NCBI GenBank assembly: GCA_945877805.1 | Contig: CAMCSM010000007.1 | Coordinates: 1-49,636 of the forward strand | Direction of reading: 5' to 3' | Length of the DNA stretch: 49,636 nt | Source: Methylacidiphilum caldifontis | Lineage (GTDB): Bacteria; Verrucomicrobiota; Verrucomicrobiia; Methylacidiphilales; CAMAQI01 | Translations under genes and position numbers: made by a program | In this document: positions 48,281 to 49,636 of the stretch, piece after piece | Position numbering within the stretch: position 1 is the first letter of the stretch | Layout: each line of letters starts with the position of its first letter | The notes under the pieces: generated by a model | The model's database searches: none | Told to the model about the DNA's origin: nothing | The model's input: the letters and a program-made list of their open reading frames with translations, nothing else

Positions 48281-49378
48281 ATGAAACGACATGCAGGCGA
48301 ATTTTTAGTCATTGGAATCCCCGGAGCAACGGTCGATGAAAAGACCCGGTCCTTGATCCGTGAGATCCAACCAGGGGGATTTATCCTCTTTGGACGTAAT
48401 ATCAAAGCCCCCCAACAGCTCCGAGATCTCATTGATAATCTACGCTCTCTTTGTGACGTTGAACCGGTGATCACCATCGATCAGGAGGGGGGACGTGTCT
48501 CTCGCCTGAAAGAGATCGGCGCAGAACCGCCCAGTATTAAACAGCTCCGGGATAAAGGAGAGGAATCGCTCTTTAGCCGTCACGGCGAACTCACCGGTAA
48601 ACTCCTTCGATTGTTCGGGTTTAATCTCAATCTCTGCCCAGTTCTCGATGTCTCATTTGATGATGAGGCCGATAACTCCTTGAAAAACCGTACCTTTGGA
48701 AAAACCGCCGAACAGGTCACTCACTATTCCAAAGCCTTTGCAACCGCGATGCGCAAAGAGGGGATTCTCACGAGTGGCAAACATTTCCCCGGTTACAGTG
48801 CCGCAGGGGTCGATCCCCATCATGAACTCCCGACGATCCCACGAACCCGCAAAGAACTTGAGGCCTGTGAATGGATTCCCTATCGCAATCTTCAAGAACA
48901 ACTCGACACGATTATGATCGGTCACGCCCGCTACCTCGATCTCGACCCAACCGGAATTGCCTCCTCCCTCTCCGCTCCGATTATTCGTGGAATTCTCCAT
49001 GATGAATGGAATTATCAAGGGTGCGTGATCAGTGATGATATGGATATGGGGGCGATTCTCAATGAATACGGATTTGATGAAGCGTTCAAAAAGGCTTTAG
49101 AGGCCGGCAATGATCTGATTCTTCTCTGCCATCGAACCGAAATGGCTCTGCAAGCCCGTCGCATCCTTGAAACGGTGGCGGAACCGATCAAACAACAGGC
49201 TTGGGACCGCATCGATCGACTCCGTGCAAAATTCGTGAAACCAGATCCCTTCTCTCTCGAAAAATGGAACGCTCTCAACGCTCAAGTGATCGAGCTCCGT
49301 GTCTCGACTCTTGGAGCCGATCACGCCATGACCCGTTCCAACGATGATGGGAAAAGATCCCCAGTCGAAGTCTATTAA
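48281..49378 (+). CDS. nagZ: Glycoside hydrolase family 3 beta-N-acetylhexosaminidase
   Basis: 365 aa; GGFILFGRNIKAPQQL, ITIDQEGGRVSRL, NLCPVLDVSF, GKHFPGYSAAGVDPHHELP, CVISDDMDMGAI. Confidence 0.92.
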   Translation: MKRHAGEFLVIGIPGATVDEKTRSLIREIQPGGFILFGRNIKAPQQLRDLIDNLRSLCDVEPVITIDQEGGRVSRLKEIGAEPPSIKQLRDKGEESLFSRHGELTGKLLRLFGFNLNLCPVLDVSFDDEADNSLKNRTFGKTAEQVTHYSKAFATAMRKEGILTSGKHFPGYSAAGVDPHHELPTIPRTRKELEACEWIPYRNLQEQLDTIMIGHARYLDLDPTGIASSLSAPIIRGILHDEWNYQGCVISDDMDMGAILNEYGFDEAFKKALEAGNDLILLCHRTEMALQARRILETVAEPIKQQAWDRIDRLRAKFVKPDPFSLEKWNALNAQVIELRVSTLGADHAMTRSNDDGKRSPVEVY

Positions 49379-49561
49379 TCATAATCCGGTTTAGCCGGCA
49401 TCAAGATTCGTTTGGTTGTGGTATCATGGATGGGGTCAAATTTTCTTCTTCCGACACCGGTTTATGAAATCAGGATGCGAAGGGTTGACAGCAGTTCCTA
49501 AAACCTAAACCTTCGCACGATTTTGCGATGGTTTGATCGGACATCGACCTCTTAAAAGCCC

Positions 49562-49592
49562 TGAAAGAGACATTTTGTCTCTTTTTCTTAAA
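49562..49592 (+). terminator. Rho-independent terminator-like hairpin
   Basis: AAAGAGACA-TTT-TGTCTCTTTTTCTT (perfect 9-bp arms, T-rich tail). Confidence 0.6.
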
Positions 49593-49636
49593 AAATAGAT
49601 TGTTTCGCACTCATTATTTTCTTGCCAAAATACACC

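Noticed and set aside
1-49636. CRISPR array, prophage, IS transposase, rRNA or tRNA genes
   Set aside because: No regularly spaced direct repeats, phage or transposase proteins, or recognisable rRNA/tRNA sequences seen by eye; a tRNAscan/Infernal run would be needed to exclude tRNAs fully.
1-49636. Apparent abundance of GATCG/CGATCG motifs
   Set aside because: Looks high, but I could not count it against codon-usage expectation; many instances fall in Asp/Ile/Arg codon contexts, so no claim is made.

Overview
49.6 kb bacterial chromosomal window, densely coding. A PVC/Verrucomicrobiota-like origin is inferred from the gene mix and a stand-alone SWIB-domain protein; it is not proven. Main gene blocks: nuoJKLMN on the minus strand; a tight three-gene operon of VirB8/VirB9/VirB10-like type IV secretion core proteins with no ATPases in the window; an MsbA-like ABC exporter; ychF; ilvD; leuC-type dehydratase; smc; recO; a SWIB protein; a response regulator; rfbB/rfbA; rlmH; an HDOD protein; sthA; lepB; a radical SAM protein; a pgeF-like gene; a divergent TolC / TetR-adaptor-RND efflux locus; a TonB receptor; a beta-CASP MBL protein; a LacI-like regulator; malQ; serA; a VapBC-like TA pair; and nagZ. 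Non-coding observations: a strong 6S RNA candidate at ~25233-25409; three copies of an 89-bp element with 10-bp terminal inverted repeats; two copies of a long imperfect palindrome of the 'GCCAC(A)AGAGAACGCAAAGAACACAAAA' type; a 24-bp palindromic operator at tetR; a 26-bp palindrome upstream of smc; and a possible leaderless promoter for vapBC. All calls come from reading the sequence and ORF track; no database searches were run.
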